DNA of 64,000 nt from Micromonospora sp. WMMA1363 (GTDB lineage: Bacteria; Actinomycetota; Actinomycetes; Mycobacteriales; Micromonosporaceae): the NCBI RefSeq assembly GCF_030345795.1, contig NZ_JAUALB010000001.1, positions 5,448,001-5,512,000 of the forward strand, read 5' to 3'. Both the position numbers and the translations under genes were made by a program. Below the pieces are notes generated by a model. That model did not search any database, had not been told where the DNA came from, and saw only the letters and a program-made list of their open reading frames with translations. Positions within the stretch are counted from its first letter, which is position 1, and the number at the start of each line of letters is the position of its first letter. Of the stretch, positions 51,645-59,514 are shown piece by piece.

Positions 51645-51668
51645 AAGCTACGACCCGCCGTTGCAGTA
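51645..51668 (-). repeat. Right terminal inverted repeat of the IS701 element
   Basis: Read on the - strand it starts TACTGCAACGGCGGGTCGTA and ends GCTT. The TTAG target copy follows it. Confidence 0.9.
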
Positions 51669-51735
51669 TTAGGAAGCTGTGAGCTATCGCCCGCGGGCTC
51701 CTGCCGCAGGTCGGGACGGGCCTATCATCGCCGCC

Positions 51736-52461
51736 ATGAGTGCTCGAGTCCTCGTCGCAGACGACGATCCCCGCCAGGCCGAGGTGGTGCGTCGGTATCT
51801 GGTCGCCGAGGGCCACGAGGCCATCGTGGTGCACGACGGGCGGGCGGCGCTGGCCGAGGGCCGACGCCGCCGGCCCGATCTGATGATGCTCGACGTGATG
51901 ATGCCGGGGCTCGATGGCCTGCAGGTGTGTCGGACGCTGCGCCAGGAATCGGACGTACTGGTGCTGATGCTGACCGCCCGGACCACCGAGGAGGACCTGC
52001 TGCTCGGGCTGGAGCTCGGCGCCGACGACTACCTGACCAAGCCGTACAGCCCGCGGGAGCTGATGGCCCGCATCCGTACCCTGCTGCGGCGCGCGCCCCG
52101 CAGCGCCCCGCACGCCTCCGGTTTCGGCCGGCGGGAGATCGGCCGGATCTGCGTCGACCTCGGCCGGCACCAGGTGACCGTCGACGGCGTGCCAATCGAG
52201 TGCACCCGCGGCGAATTCGCGATCCTGGCCGCCATGGCGCAACAGCCCGAGCGGGTGTTCACCCGGGCCCAGCTGCTACACCACACCCGCGGCATCGACC
52301 GCAGCTCCACCGAGCGCACCATCGACGTCCACGTCATGAACCTACGTCGAAAGATCGAACCGGATTCGCGGCGTCCCACCCAGCTACTGACGGTCTACGG
52401 CGTCGGCTACAAGCTGACGTCCAGCCCGAAGCTGGAGCCTGGTCCGATGGGAACGCCGTGA
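51736..52461 (+). CDS. OmpR-type response regulator
   Basis: The protein has 241 aa from ATG 51736. The receiver domain (about 4-115) has the acidic pair in VADDDPRQ, the phospho-Asp in LMMLDVMMPGLDG near 53 and the Lys in DDYLTKPYSPREL near 103. A winged-helix effector (about 135-235, ECTRGEFAILAAMAQ and RTIDVHVMNLRRKI) follows. It is coupled by GTGA overlap to its kinase and divergent from the ABC efflux operon, its probable target. Confidence 0.93.
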   Translation: MSARVLVADDDPRQAEVVRRYLVAEGHEAIVVHDGRAALAEGRRRRPDLMMLDVMMPGLDGLQVCRTLRQESDVLVLMLTARTTEEDLLLGLELGADDYLTKPYSPRELMARIRTLLRRAPRSAPHASGFGRREIGRICVDLGRHQVTVDGVPIECTRGEFAILAAMAQQPERVFTRAQLLHHTRGIDRSSTERTIDVHVMNLRRKIEPDSRRPTQLLTVYGVGYKLTSSPKLEPGPMGTP

Positions 52462-54275
52462 GGACCAACCGGGTGCCGCTGCGGCACAGCCTGCTCACCA
52501 GGCTGCTGGTCACCTCGATCCTGATCGCGGTCGCCGCCACCACCGCCACCGCGTGGCTGGCCGTTCGCACCGCGACCCGCGCGATCAGCCAGGAACAGGG
52601 CCGGTCGCTCGCCGACGACAAGGGCGTCTACGACATGTTGATCGGGTACGCCGCCACCCACCCCGACTGGTCCGGCGCCCCGGAACTGATCGAGGCGCGG
52701 GCCGTGGAACTGGGCCGCCGGATCACCCTGATGACCGAGGACCGGCAGGTGATCGCCGACTCGGCCGCCGGCCCGCCGCTGCGCACCGCCCGCCCGTCCG
52801 CGGTCGTCGACCCGCTCAACCTGGACCTCGGCCTCACCGGAGGCGGCGAGCGGATCGACAGCCGGGCCGTCGGTCCGCTGGAGGTTCCCCCCTCCGAACG
52901 TCCCGACCTGCAACAACTGGCCGCCAAGGAGGTCGACTGCCTGCGCGGGCTCGGCCTCGACGCGACGGTCGGTACGGCGCCGAACGGCCGGCCGGTGGTC
53001 ACCCGAGCCACGCCGGACCTGTCCACCGAGGCGCGGTGGTGCGACGTGGATATGAACACGCTGGTCACCAAGACCGAGCAGAAGGCGCTGCGGTCGCTGG
53101 CGGACCTGGCCGGTCGGTGCCTCGACCTACCCGACCCCCGCACCCTTTGGGTGCGGCCCGACTTCTCCGTCTACCAGGTCGGCGCTTCGATCAAGCAGGT
53201 GCCCGGTGAGCAGCCCTTGATGCCCGCCGTCCCGCTGGAGAGCGCGTCCGTGTCCGCGACTGACGTCGCCCGAGTCCAATCGTGTGTGGAGAAGTCACGG
53301 CGAGCCCTGCTCCAACCGTACGTCGCCCCGCCCGCCCTGCTCTTCGTCACCGATCCGGGCGACGGCGCCGACCAGACCACGTTCACCCTCTCCACGGAGA
53401 ACACCGTCCGGATCGTCGCGGTCACCGGCGCTGTGCTGCTCGCCACCATCGTCGTCACCGTGCTGGTCGGCCGCCGGCTGGTCCGCCCGCTGCGGGCCCT
53501 CACCGAGGCCGTCGACCAGCACGCTCCGGCCCCGATCGCCGGCGCCGACGAGATCGGCCGCCTGGCCCGGGCCCTCAACGACTCCGTCGAACGCCGGGAC
53601 CGGGCCGAAACCCAGCGCCGGGACATGGTCACCGATGTCGCCCACGAGTTGCGGACCCCGCTCAGCAACATCCGTAGCTGGCTGGAGGCGGCCCAGGACA
53701 ATCTGACGCCGACCGACGCCCAGCTGCTGGAGCTGCTGCACGAGGAGGCCGTCCTCCTGCAACACATCATCGACGACCTGAGCGACCTGGCCGCGGCGGA
53801 TGCGGGCACGTTGCGGATCCACCCGGAGCCGACGTACCTCCGGGACGTCCTGACCCAGGTGGTGGACGCGCACCTGGGCACCGCGCACGCCGCCGGGGTC
53901 CGGCTGATCATGGACATCCGGGACGACCCGGTGCTACCGGCCGACGCCGTACGCCTGCGTCAGCTCGTCGGTAACCTGGTCTCGAACGCGATCCGCCACA
54001 CCCCGGCCGGTGGCACCGTGACGGTGGGTGCACACGACACGACGATCACCGTACGGGACACCGGCGTGGGCATCGCCGCCGAGAACCTACCGAGGGTCTT
54101 CGACCGGTTCTGGCGGGCCGAGGCTTCGCGCAGCCGGGCCACCGGCGGCAGCGGCCTTGGGCTGGCGATCGCCCGCAAGCTGGCCGAGGCGCACGGCGGC
54201 ACGATCGGGGTTGCCAGCGAGCCGGGCCGGGGTGCGCTCTTCACCGTCCGCCTGGCCAGCAGCGGATCCGGGTAG
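52458..54275 (+). CDS. Sensor histidine kinase
   Basis: The protein has 605 aa from GTG 52458. TM1 lies near 14-36, a large extracellular sensor at about 40-305 with four Cys (VDCLRGLG, ARWCDVDM, AGRCLDLP, VQSCVEKS), and TM2 near 317-338 (IVAVTGAVLLATIVVTVLVG), then HAMP, HisKA with the phospho-His in VAHELRTPLSNIRSW near 396, and HATPase N/G boxes (LVSNAIRHTPAGG, DTGVGI, GGSGLGLAIARKL). The big sensor suggests detection of an extracellular compound. It pairs with the response regulator upstream. Confidence 0.93.
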   Translation: MRTNRVPLRHSLLTRLLVTSILIAVAATTATAWLAVRTATRAISQEQGRSLADDKGVYDMLIGYAATHPDWSGAPELIEARAVELGRRITLMTEDRQVIADSAAGPPLRTARPSAVVDPLNLDLGLTGGGERIDSRAVGPLEVPPSERPDLQQLAAKEVDCLRGLGLDATVGTAPNGRPVVTRATPDLSTEARWCDVDMNTLVTKTEQKALRSLADLAGRCLDLPDPRTLWVRPDFSVYQVGASIKQVPGEQPLMPAVPLESASVSATDVARVQSCVEKSRRALLQPYVAPPALLFVTDPGDGADQTTFTLSTENTVRIVAVTGAVLLATIVVTVLVGRRLVRPLRALTEAVDQHAPAPIAGADEIGRLARALNDSVERRDRAETQRRDMVTDVAHELRTPLSNIRSWLEAAQDNLTPTDAQLLELLHEEAVLLQHIIDDLSDLAAADAGTLRIHPEPTYLRDVLTQVVDAHLGTAHAAGVRLIMDIRDDPVLPADAVRLRQLVGNLVSNAIRHTPAGGTVTVGAHDTTITVRDTGVGIAAENLPRVFDRFWRAEASRSRATGGSGLGLAIARKLAEAHGGTIGVASEPGRGALFTVRLASSGSG

Positions 54276-54371
54276 CCGCGGGACCGCCGGCCCCGGTGCC
54301 TTTCCGATACCCGAGCCACCCGGCCTGGACCGATGGGGGTCGGCGCCGGTTGCCTGATCGCCTCGACCGGG

Positions 54372-55232
54372 TCAGAACAGGGTCGGGGGTTCGATCGAGA
54401 TCGGTGCCGGGAGCGGTTCGAGCTCGGGGGCGAGAGCGCGTACCTCGTCGTGGAAGCGGCGGGCGAGCACGGGCGCGTCGGCATTGTCCGGGGTGTGGAC
54501 GAACACCGTCGGCGAGCGACCCTCGCGCAGCCATTCGGTGGTGACCCCGACCCAGTGCCGCCAACCCTCGACGGTCTGTGCGGTGTCGTCGCGGCCGAGG
54601 TACCGGACGATCGGCCGGTCGGTCAGTGCGACCGACCGGAGCGGCATCCGTGGCTTCTTCGTCCAGGCGTCGCGTTCCGCGTCGCTGGACGGTGGGGCGG
54701 AGAAGAAGGTGGTGGTGTCGAAGGGGATCCACTCCGCCCCCACGGTGGCGAGTGCCGCTTCGAGGAGCCGGGTCGAGCGGGGGTCGTCGACGAACGCCGG
54801 GTGCCGGACCTCCACGGCGTACCGGTGGGAGCGGGGGAGCCGGCTGAGGAAGCGGGCGAGGACGGGCACGTCGGTGGGGGCGAACGAGCCCGGCACCTGG
54901 ATCCAGAGGGCGTGGGCGCGTGGGCCGAGCGGCTCGATCGCGTCGAGGAATACGCGTAGTTGCTCGTCGACGTCGCCGAGCCGGCGTTCGTGCGTGATGA
55001 CCTTCGGAAGCTTGAGCACGAACCGGAAGTCGGGGCCGGTCTGCTCCGCCCACGACGCCACCGCGTCCCGAGCCGGAGTCGCGTAGAACGTGGTGTTGCC
55101 CTCGACCGCGGTACACCAGGCGGCGTAGTGCCGCAGACGTTCCCGGGCCGGCAGGGGATGCGCCAGCAGCCGCCCCTGCCAGGACCTGTGCGCCCACATC
55201 GCGCAGCCGACATGAAGGCGCACGACTCGCAT
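54372..55232 (-). CDS. DUF72-family protein
   Basis: The protein has 286 aa from ATG 55232 after GGGAGG. Typical DUF72 features are seen: HVGCAMWAHRSW near residue 8, NTTFYATP near 46, FRFVLKLPKVITHERRL near 70 and RYAVEVRHPAF near 140. The family has a TIM-barrel fold resembling UV endonuclease/xylose isomerase; its reaction is unsettled. The flanking genes do not point to a role. Confidence 0.85.
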   Translation of the reverse strand: MRVVRLHVGCAMWAHRSWQGRLLAHPLPARERLRHYAAWCTAVEGNTTFYATPARDAVASWAEQTGPDFRFVLKLPKVITHERRLGDVDEQLRVFLDAIEPLGPRAHALWIQVPGSFAPTDVPVLARFLSRLPRSHRYAVEVRHPAFVDDPRSTRLLEAALATVGAEWIPFDTTTFFSAPPSSDAERDAWTKKPRMPLRSVALTDRPIVRYLGRDDTAQTVEGWRHWVGVTTEWLREGRSPTVFVHTPDNADAPVLARRFHDEVRALAPELEPLPAPISIEPPTLF

Positions 55233-55400
55233 CCCTCCCGCGGTTGGACCGTGCCGGGTGCCCCGGCCCGGGGCTCCTGCGGCTCGGTCACCGATCCCGG
55301 CGGTCGGCACCATGGTGACACGCCGCGTCGGCGGCCGCGTCCACGAGGCCTCGCTGCCGGAGTTCGGCTTCGGCCCGATGAACCGGTCCCCCCCCGGGAC

Positions 55401-55446
55401 GGCCCCCTTCCATCCGGCTGAACGGCCCCCTTCCATCCGGCTGACC
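55401..55446. repeat. Two 23-bp tandem repeats
   Basis: GGCCCCCTTCCATCCGGCTG plus AAC (55401-55423), and the same plus ACC (55424-55446). The second copy supplies one arm of the adjacent hairpin. Confidence 0.7.
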
Positions 55447-55456
55447 GGAAGGGGGC
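55424..55456. terminator. Hairpin with GCCCCCTTCC / GGAAGGGGGC stem
   Basis: GCCCCCTTCC (55425-55434) pairs perfectly with GGAAGGGGGC (55447-55456) around a 12-nt loop. It lies directly at the broken 5' edge of the Clp_N fragment. Confidence 0.5.
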
Positions 55457-55726
55457 TTCCGGGAAGCGGTCGTCGCGACCTTACCGCCGCGAGTCGAGCA
55501 GGTCCCGGACCTGATCCCGTACGACGCGCGCGGCAAGAAGGCCCTGGAGCTGACCTTCCGGGAGGCGCTTCGGCTCGGCCACAACTACATCGGCACCGAG
55601 CACATCCTGCTCGCCCTCATCGAGGAGGAGGGCGGCAACGGCGTGCTCACCGGCCTCGGGCTCGAGAAGAAAGGCGTGGAGGCCGCCGCCCAGGGTGCGC
55701 TCGCCGCGCTCACCCGGAAGAGCTGA
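55445..55726 (+). pseudogene. Clp N-terminal-domain protein, 5' truncated
   Basis: The frame open after an in-frame TGA at 55442-55444 reads GGFREAVVATLPPRVEQVPD, then LIPYDARGKKALELTFREAL, LGHNYIGTEHILLALIEEE and GLGLEKKGVEAAAQ, which is the second Clp_N repeat of ClpC-like adaptor proteins (about 90 residues). The first repeat is missing, and the upstream DNA is a tandem repeat plus hairpin. No start codon with a ribosome site is seen. The rest of 55233-55444 holds nothing else that I can support. Confidence 0.65.
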
Positions 55727-55774
55727 GCACGCCGGCCGGGCACGCGGCACGGGGCGCATGCCCGGCCGGGGGCG

Positions 55775-56293
55775 TCAGCCGGCGGTGGGAAAGCCGTACC
55801 GGGTGGCGTGCTCCGCGTCGGTCGGGTCGATCTGGCGGATGCCGGCGTCGGCGAGGCGCTTGTTGACCTCGTCGAGCCGTTCGCGTACCAGCCGGGCCTC
55901 ATCCTCGGTGACCCGGCCCCGGTGCGGCCTGCCCGCGTGCTCGATCGTGCCGTAGTCCACCTTTTCGGCGGCCCGGCGGGTCTTCGGCGGGCGGACCCGC
56001 TCGGCGGTCTTCAGCAGCTGCGCCATCGGCACGTCGGTGGCCATCGCGTCGAACTCGCTGGCGGTCAGCACCACCCGGCGGGGCTCGCCGCCGCCGTTCC
56101 GGTCATGGATCTCGACCACGACGACGTCCAGAGCGGCGTCGTCGATGCCCTCCACCTCGACCGGGGTGGCGTCCAACTGCACGGGCCCGGCGACCAGGTC
56201 GGGATGTTCCAGGATGACGACGCGGACGGCCTCGTCGTCGGGTCGCAGGACCCTGCCGCTGAAGTCGGAGACGCGGATCGTCTTCTTGCCCAT
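55775..56293 (-). CDS. Conserved-looking protein of unknown function (172 aa)
   Basis: The protein begins MGKKTIRVSDFSGRVLRPDD. The first half is strand-rich and acidic (VRVVILEHPDLVAGPVQL, VVVVEIHD), and the second half is a charged helical part (KTRRAAEKVDYGTIEHAG, RVTEDEARLVRERLDEVNKR). No membrane segment or known motif is seen. A GGAGCAA site precedes the ATG. I do not recognise the family; the basic helical end could bind nucleic acid. Confidence 0.7.
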   Translation of the reverse strand: MGKKTIRVSDFSGRVLRPDDEAVRVVILEHPDLVAGPVQLDATPVEVEGIDDAALDVVVVEIHDRNGGGEPRRVVLTASEFDAMATDVPMAQLLKTAERVRPPKTRRAAEKVDYGTIEHAGRPHRGRVTEDEARLVRERLDEVNKRLADAGIRQIDPTDAEHATRYGFPTAG

Positions 56294-56383
56294 GCGCGGA
56301 GTTGCTCCTGTCGTCGGCGGTCGGAGGACCAGAAGACGTTACCCGACAGGTGTGCGAAAGCCCGCGCCGCCTCGCCGGCGCGG

Positions 56384-56569
56384 TCAGCGGGTGTTGTTGA
56401 GGGTGCGGGTCGAGGCGCCGGCGGGCAGGCGGTTCAGTTCACCCCAGGTGAGCGCGGACCCGCGGTTGCCCCGGTACGGCGGCTGGGCCGGGAACCGTCC
56501 CTTGACCCCGACGGTCGGCCAGACCAACTCGGGGTCGTGTTGGTAACGGTCATTCGGCTGATTCGGCAT
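56384..56569 (-). CDS. Small hypothetical protein (61 aa)
   Basis: The sequence MPNQPNDRYQHDPELVWPTV, then KGRFPAQPPYRGNRGSALTW, is of normal composition rather than an Arg/Ala-rich shadow frame, and an AT-rich stretch lies just upstream (56570-56632) as expected for a promoter. No domain is recognised. Confidence 0.5.
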   Translation of the reverse strand: MPNQPNDRYQHDPELVWPTVGVKGRFPAQPPYRGNRGSALTWGELNRLPAGASTRTLNNTR

Positions 56570-56632
56570 GACCCTACCGTCCCAAACAAAGTTGTACGCC
56601 TATGAAAATAGATATGACGGTCGATCAGTTCC

Positions 56633-57664
56633 CTAGGTTCCCGCGAGCGGCAGCCGGACCTCGAAGCGACACCCTCCGGCAATATTCCGAACCTGTACCC
56701 GTCCACCGTGGGCTTCGACCAAGCCGCGCACGATCGCCAACCCCAGCCCGCCCGCGCCACTCGGCCCGGAGCGGTTGGCCGATCGTGGGGTACGCGCGGG
56801 CTCACCGCGGAAGGCGACGTCGAAGACCCGGGGCAGGTCGTCCTCCGGGATACCGCCGCAGGTGTCGGCCACGGCGAACCACGCGCTGTCGGCGTCGCAG
56901 CCGGTGTCGACCCGGACCGTCCCGTCCGAGGGGGTGTAGCGGACGGCGTTGAGTAGCAGGTTCCCCACCACCCGGGCCAGTTCGGGCTCGCTGGCCAGCA
57001 CGGTGGGCCAGCCCGAGTCGGGTGCCCTCAGGCGCACCCGGTGGGCTGCGGCCAGGGGTGCGGTGCTCGCGAGCGCGTCGGAGACCACGTCGCCCAGCGG
57101 CACCGCCGACAGCGTCAGCCGCAGCGCACCAGCGTTGATCCGGGACAGCTCGAACAGGTCGTCCACCAGCCGGGTCATCCGGTCCGTCTCCACCCGGATG
57201 CGGCGGTGGTACTCGCTCACCGACTCCGGGTCGGCGACCACCCGGTCCTCCAGCGCCTCGGCCATCGCCCGCAGCCCGGCGAGGGGGGTCCGCAGGTCGT
57301 GCGACACCCAGGCGACGAGGTCGCGTCGCCCCTGCTCGATGCGCCGCTCCCGCTGCCGGGCCTGGTCGGCCCAGACGGCCGCGGCGGCCAGGCGCCGCCC
57401 GAACAGCCAGCCCACCGCGAGGCTGACCACGGCCGCCGCCGCCACGGTGATCAGCACCACGTCCCGGTCGTGTGCGGAGAGGAACATCGCCTCGGCGACC
57501 GCCGCGACACCGGCAGCCACCGCCGTCACGGTGACCGCCAGCAGCGCGACGATGTGGACGGTGATGGACCGCCCGCGCAGCCGGCGCAGGACGAGCGCGC
57601 CGACGGCCCCGACGCAGAGCGCCGCGCCGAGGGCGAACGCGAAGATCAGCGCCAGGTCACCCAT
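56633..57664 (-). CDS. Sensor histidine kinase, short-sensor type
   Basis: The protein has 343 aa. Two to three N-terminal TM segments (about 4-25, 36-57, 70-92) are joined by short loops, so there is no large sensor. HisKA with WVSHDLRTPLAGLRAMAEAL carries the phospho-His near 131; N box LLLNAVRYTPSDG, then DTCGGIPEDDLPRVFDVAFR and GGLGLAIVRGLVEAHGG complete the ATPase. It overlaps its response regulator by 8 bp. Such kinases respond to membrane or cell-wall state. Confidence 0.92.
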   Translation of the reverse strand: MGDLALIFAFALGAALCVGAVGALVLRRLRGRSITVHIVALLAVTVTAVAAGVAAVAEAMFLSAHDRDVVLITVAAAAVVSLAVGWLFGRRLAAAAVWADQARQRERRIEQGRRDLVAWVSHDLRTPLAGLRAMAEALEDRVVADPESVSEYHRRIRVETDRMTRLVDDLFELSRINAGALRLTLSAVPLGDVVSDALASTAPLAAAHRVRLRAPDSGWPTVLASEPELARVVGNLLLNAVRYTPSDGTVRVDTGCDADSAWFAVADTCGGIPEDDLPRVFDVAFRGEPARTPRSANRSGPSGAGGLGLAIVRGLVEAHGGRVQVRNIAGGCRFEVRLPLAGT

Positions 57665-58349
57665 CGAAGGGCTCGTAGCGGTAGCCGACGCCCCACACCG
57701 TCACGATGCGCTGCGGGTTCGCTGGGTCGACCTCGATCTTCTCGCGTAGCCGCCGGACGTGCACGGTCACCGTGGACTGGTCGCCGAAACTCCAGCCCCA
57801 CACCCGTTCCAGCAGCTCCGCCCGGCGGAACGCCCGGGCCGGGTGCCGCATCAGGTAGGCCAGCAGGTCGAACTCGCGCACCGTGAGGGTCAGCTCGCGG
57901 CCGTGCAGCCGGGCCACCCGGGGGCCGGTCTCGACCACCAGGCCGTCGTCGCGCAGCACGTCCGGCGCCGTGGTCAGCTCGCCGCCGGCTCGCCGCAGCA
58001 CCGACCGGACCCGCAGCACGAGCTCCCGCGGAGAGAACGGTTTGCCCAGGTAGTCGTCGGCGCCGAGTTGCAGGCCGAGGATCCGGTCGGCCTCGTCGCC
58101 CCGGGCGGTGAGCATGATGATGGGCACGCCCTCCGGCTGCGCGCGCAGCCGCCGGCAGACCTCCAGGCCGTCGAGCCCCGGCAGCATCAGATCAAGGACG
58201 ACCAGGTGCGGCGGCTGGGTGGCCACGGCGTCGAGTGCCGACACGCCGTCACCCACGTGTGTGACCTGGTAGCCGGCGTGCTCCAGGTAGCGACAGACCA
58301 CGTCGCTGACCGTCCGGTCGTCATCGACGACCAGCACCCGCTGCGTCAC
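57657..58349 (-). CDS. OmpR-type response regulator
   Basis: The protein has 230 aa from GTG 58349, 3 nt after GGGAGGT. Receiver (about 4-115): VVDDDRTVSD, LVVLDLMLPGLDGLEV (phospho-Asp near 52) and ADDYLGKPFSPREL. DNA-binding wing: LTVREFDLLAYLMRHPARAF and TVTVHVRRLREKIEVDP. It is first in the operon with the kinase. A longer upstream reading is possible but has no ribosome site. Confidence 0.93.
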   Translation of the reverse strand: MTQRVLVVDDDRTVSDVVCRYLEHAGYQVTHVGDGVSALDAVATQPPHLVVLDLMLPGLDGLEVCRRLRAQPEGVPIIMLTARGDEADRILGLQLGADDYLGKPFSPRELVLRVRSVLRRAGGELTTAPDVLRDDGLVVETGPRVARLHGRELTLTVREFDLLAYLMRHPARAFRRAELLERVWGWSFGDQSTVTVHVRRLREKIEVDPANPQRIVTVWGVGYRYEPFDG

Positions 58350-58592
58350 CGGACCTCCCTCGTGTCGGCCCAGCCTAGTCACCGTCGGCCGGCGCAATCC
58401 TTGCGAGCTGCTTACGGCCTGTGGCACGAAGGACGGGAGGCGGCCGGCGCGAGATCTTGGCGGGTGGGACCCCACCAGGGCCGGAAGCCACCGAGATCGG
58501 AGGCCGGCCCGGCGCCCGGAGGGTGGTCCGTATGGCGCCGCGCTGCGGGGGCTCGGCGTACGGTGACGACCGTGGGCCGGAGGGAGAAGTCG

Positions 58593-59255
58593 ATGCGTGA
58601 CCGGCTGCTCCACCTGCACCTGGCCGTCTGGCTGGGCCAGTGGCCCGCCGGCCCCGGCTTGCACGTCGTCCGGTCCCATCGCCGGGCGCTGCCCGCGTGG
58701 GACGGCCGGCTCAGGCCGGCGATCGCCGTCAGTGTCGGGGGCAGCACGGTGCTGTCGGTGCCACCGGACCGGGTGACCGCCGCCCGCGACCTGGCCCGCG
58801 ACTGCCCCCGACGGTTGCTGCCCGGGCTGCCGGTGGCCGTCGGCCACGCCGGCTGGGCGGTGCACGATGACGTGTTCCGATGGAGTCGCGCGCCGGCGAA
58901 GCTGCCCGACGTGGGGGAGTGGGTGGCGCCGACCGTTCCGGGCCTGCCGCCCTGGTTGCGGCTGTTCGACCAGCCCGTGCTGGTGGTGTGGGACGACCGC
59001 GGTCGGTACCTGGCCGGGGCGGGCGTCAAGTGGCATGACGCGTACGGGCGCGAGCTGGCGGTGGAGACGGTGCCGGCGGCGCGTGGACGCGGGCTGGCCC
59101 GGCGACTGGTCGCCCAGGCGGCCCGCCGGGTGCTCGACGAGGGAGCGGTACCGACGTACCTGCACAACCGGCGCAACGGCGCCTCGGCCCGGGTGGCCGA
59201 GGCGGCCGGCTTCCCCGACCGGGGCTGGCGGTCGTTCGGCGTCTACCCGAGCTGA
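58593..59255 (+). CDS. GNAT-family acetyltransferase-like protein
   Basis: The protein has 220 aa from ATG 58593 after GGAGGGAG. The C-terminal half has the acetyl-CoA loop pattern: ETVPAARGRGLARRLVAQAA near residues 152-171, then YLHNRRNGASARVAEAAGF and the final strand WRSFGVYPS, typical of GNAT proteins. The N-terminal half (VGGSTVLSVPPDRVTAAR and onward) is less conserved. The acceptor is unknown. The 259 bp after it hold no gene. Confidence 0.8.
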   Translation: MRDRLLHLHLAVWLGQWPAGPGLHVVRSHRRALPAWDGRLRPAIAVSVGGSTVLSVPPDRVTAARDLARDCPRRLLPGLPVAVGHAGWAVHDDVFRWSRAPAKLPDVGEWVAPTVPGLPPWLRLFDQPVLVVWDDRGRYLAGAGVKWHDAYGRELAVETVPAARGRGLARRLVAQAARRVLDEGAVPTYLHNRRNGASARVAEAAGFPDRGWRSFGVYPS

Positions 59256-59514
59256 CCGCTCGGCGCGGCGGCCGGCGGGGCGCGGACCGGATCTCCCGGG
59301 CCGGATCCCCGGCCCGCGCCCTTCTCCCCCAGGCCCCGTCCCGGTGTCCGGTGGTTCGGTCGATCACCGGCTGTTGCGATCACGCTACGTATCCTCAGGC
59401 CGGTCGGCAAGAGTCATTCGCGCGGGTCGCGGTGTCGATAAGTGGACTCTGACCTGCTGCTGTTCGATCCGTAGGATCTCGGGTGTTCGGTGACGCAGAG
59501 TGTGCAGGGGCGGT

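Larger units (their letters stand above)
50289..51668 (-). mobile_element. IS701-family insertion sequence, complete ends (1380 bp)
   Basis: The ends match over 24 bp with two mismatches: TACTGCAACGGCGGGTCGT at 50289 and the same sequence inverted at 51668. The 4-bp target duplication TTAG flanks both sides (50285-50288 and 51669-51672), as expected for IS701. The element has a single transposase gene (-) whose reading frame is interrupted near its 3' end. It sits in the original roughly 90-bp divergent promoter region between the ABC operon and the two-component genes. The intact ends and duplication indicate a recent insertion. Confidence 0.92.

Noticed and set aside
55424..55456. Tandem repeat and hairpin as a CRISPR trace
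   Set aside because: Only two adjacent 23-bp units without spacers, and no cas genes in the window.
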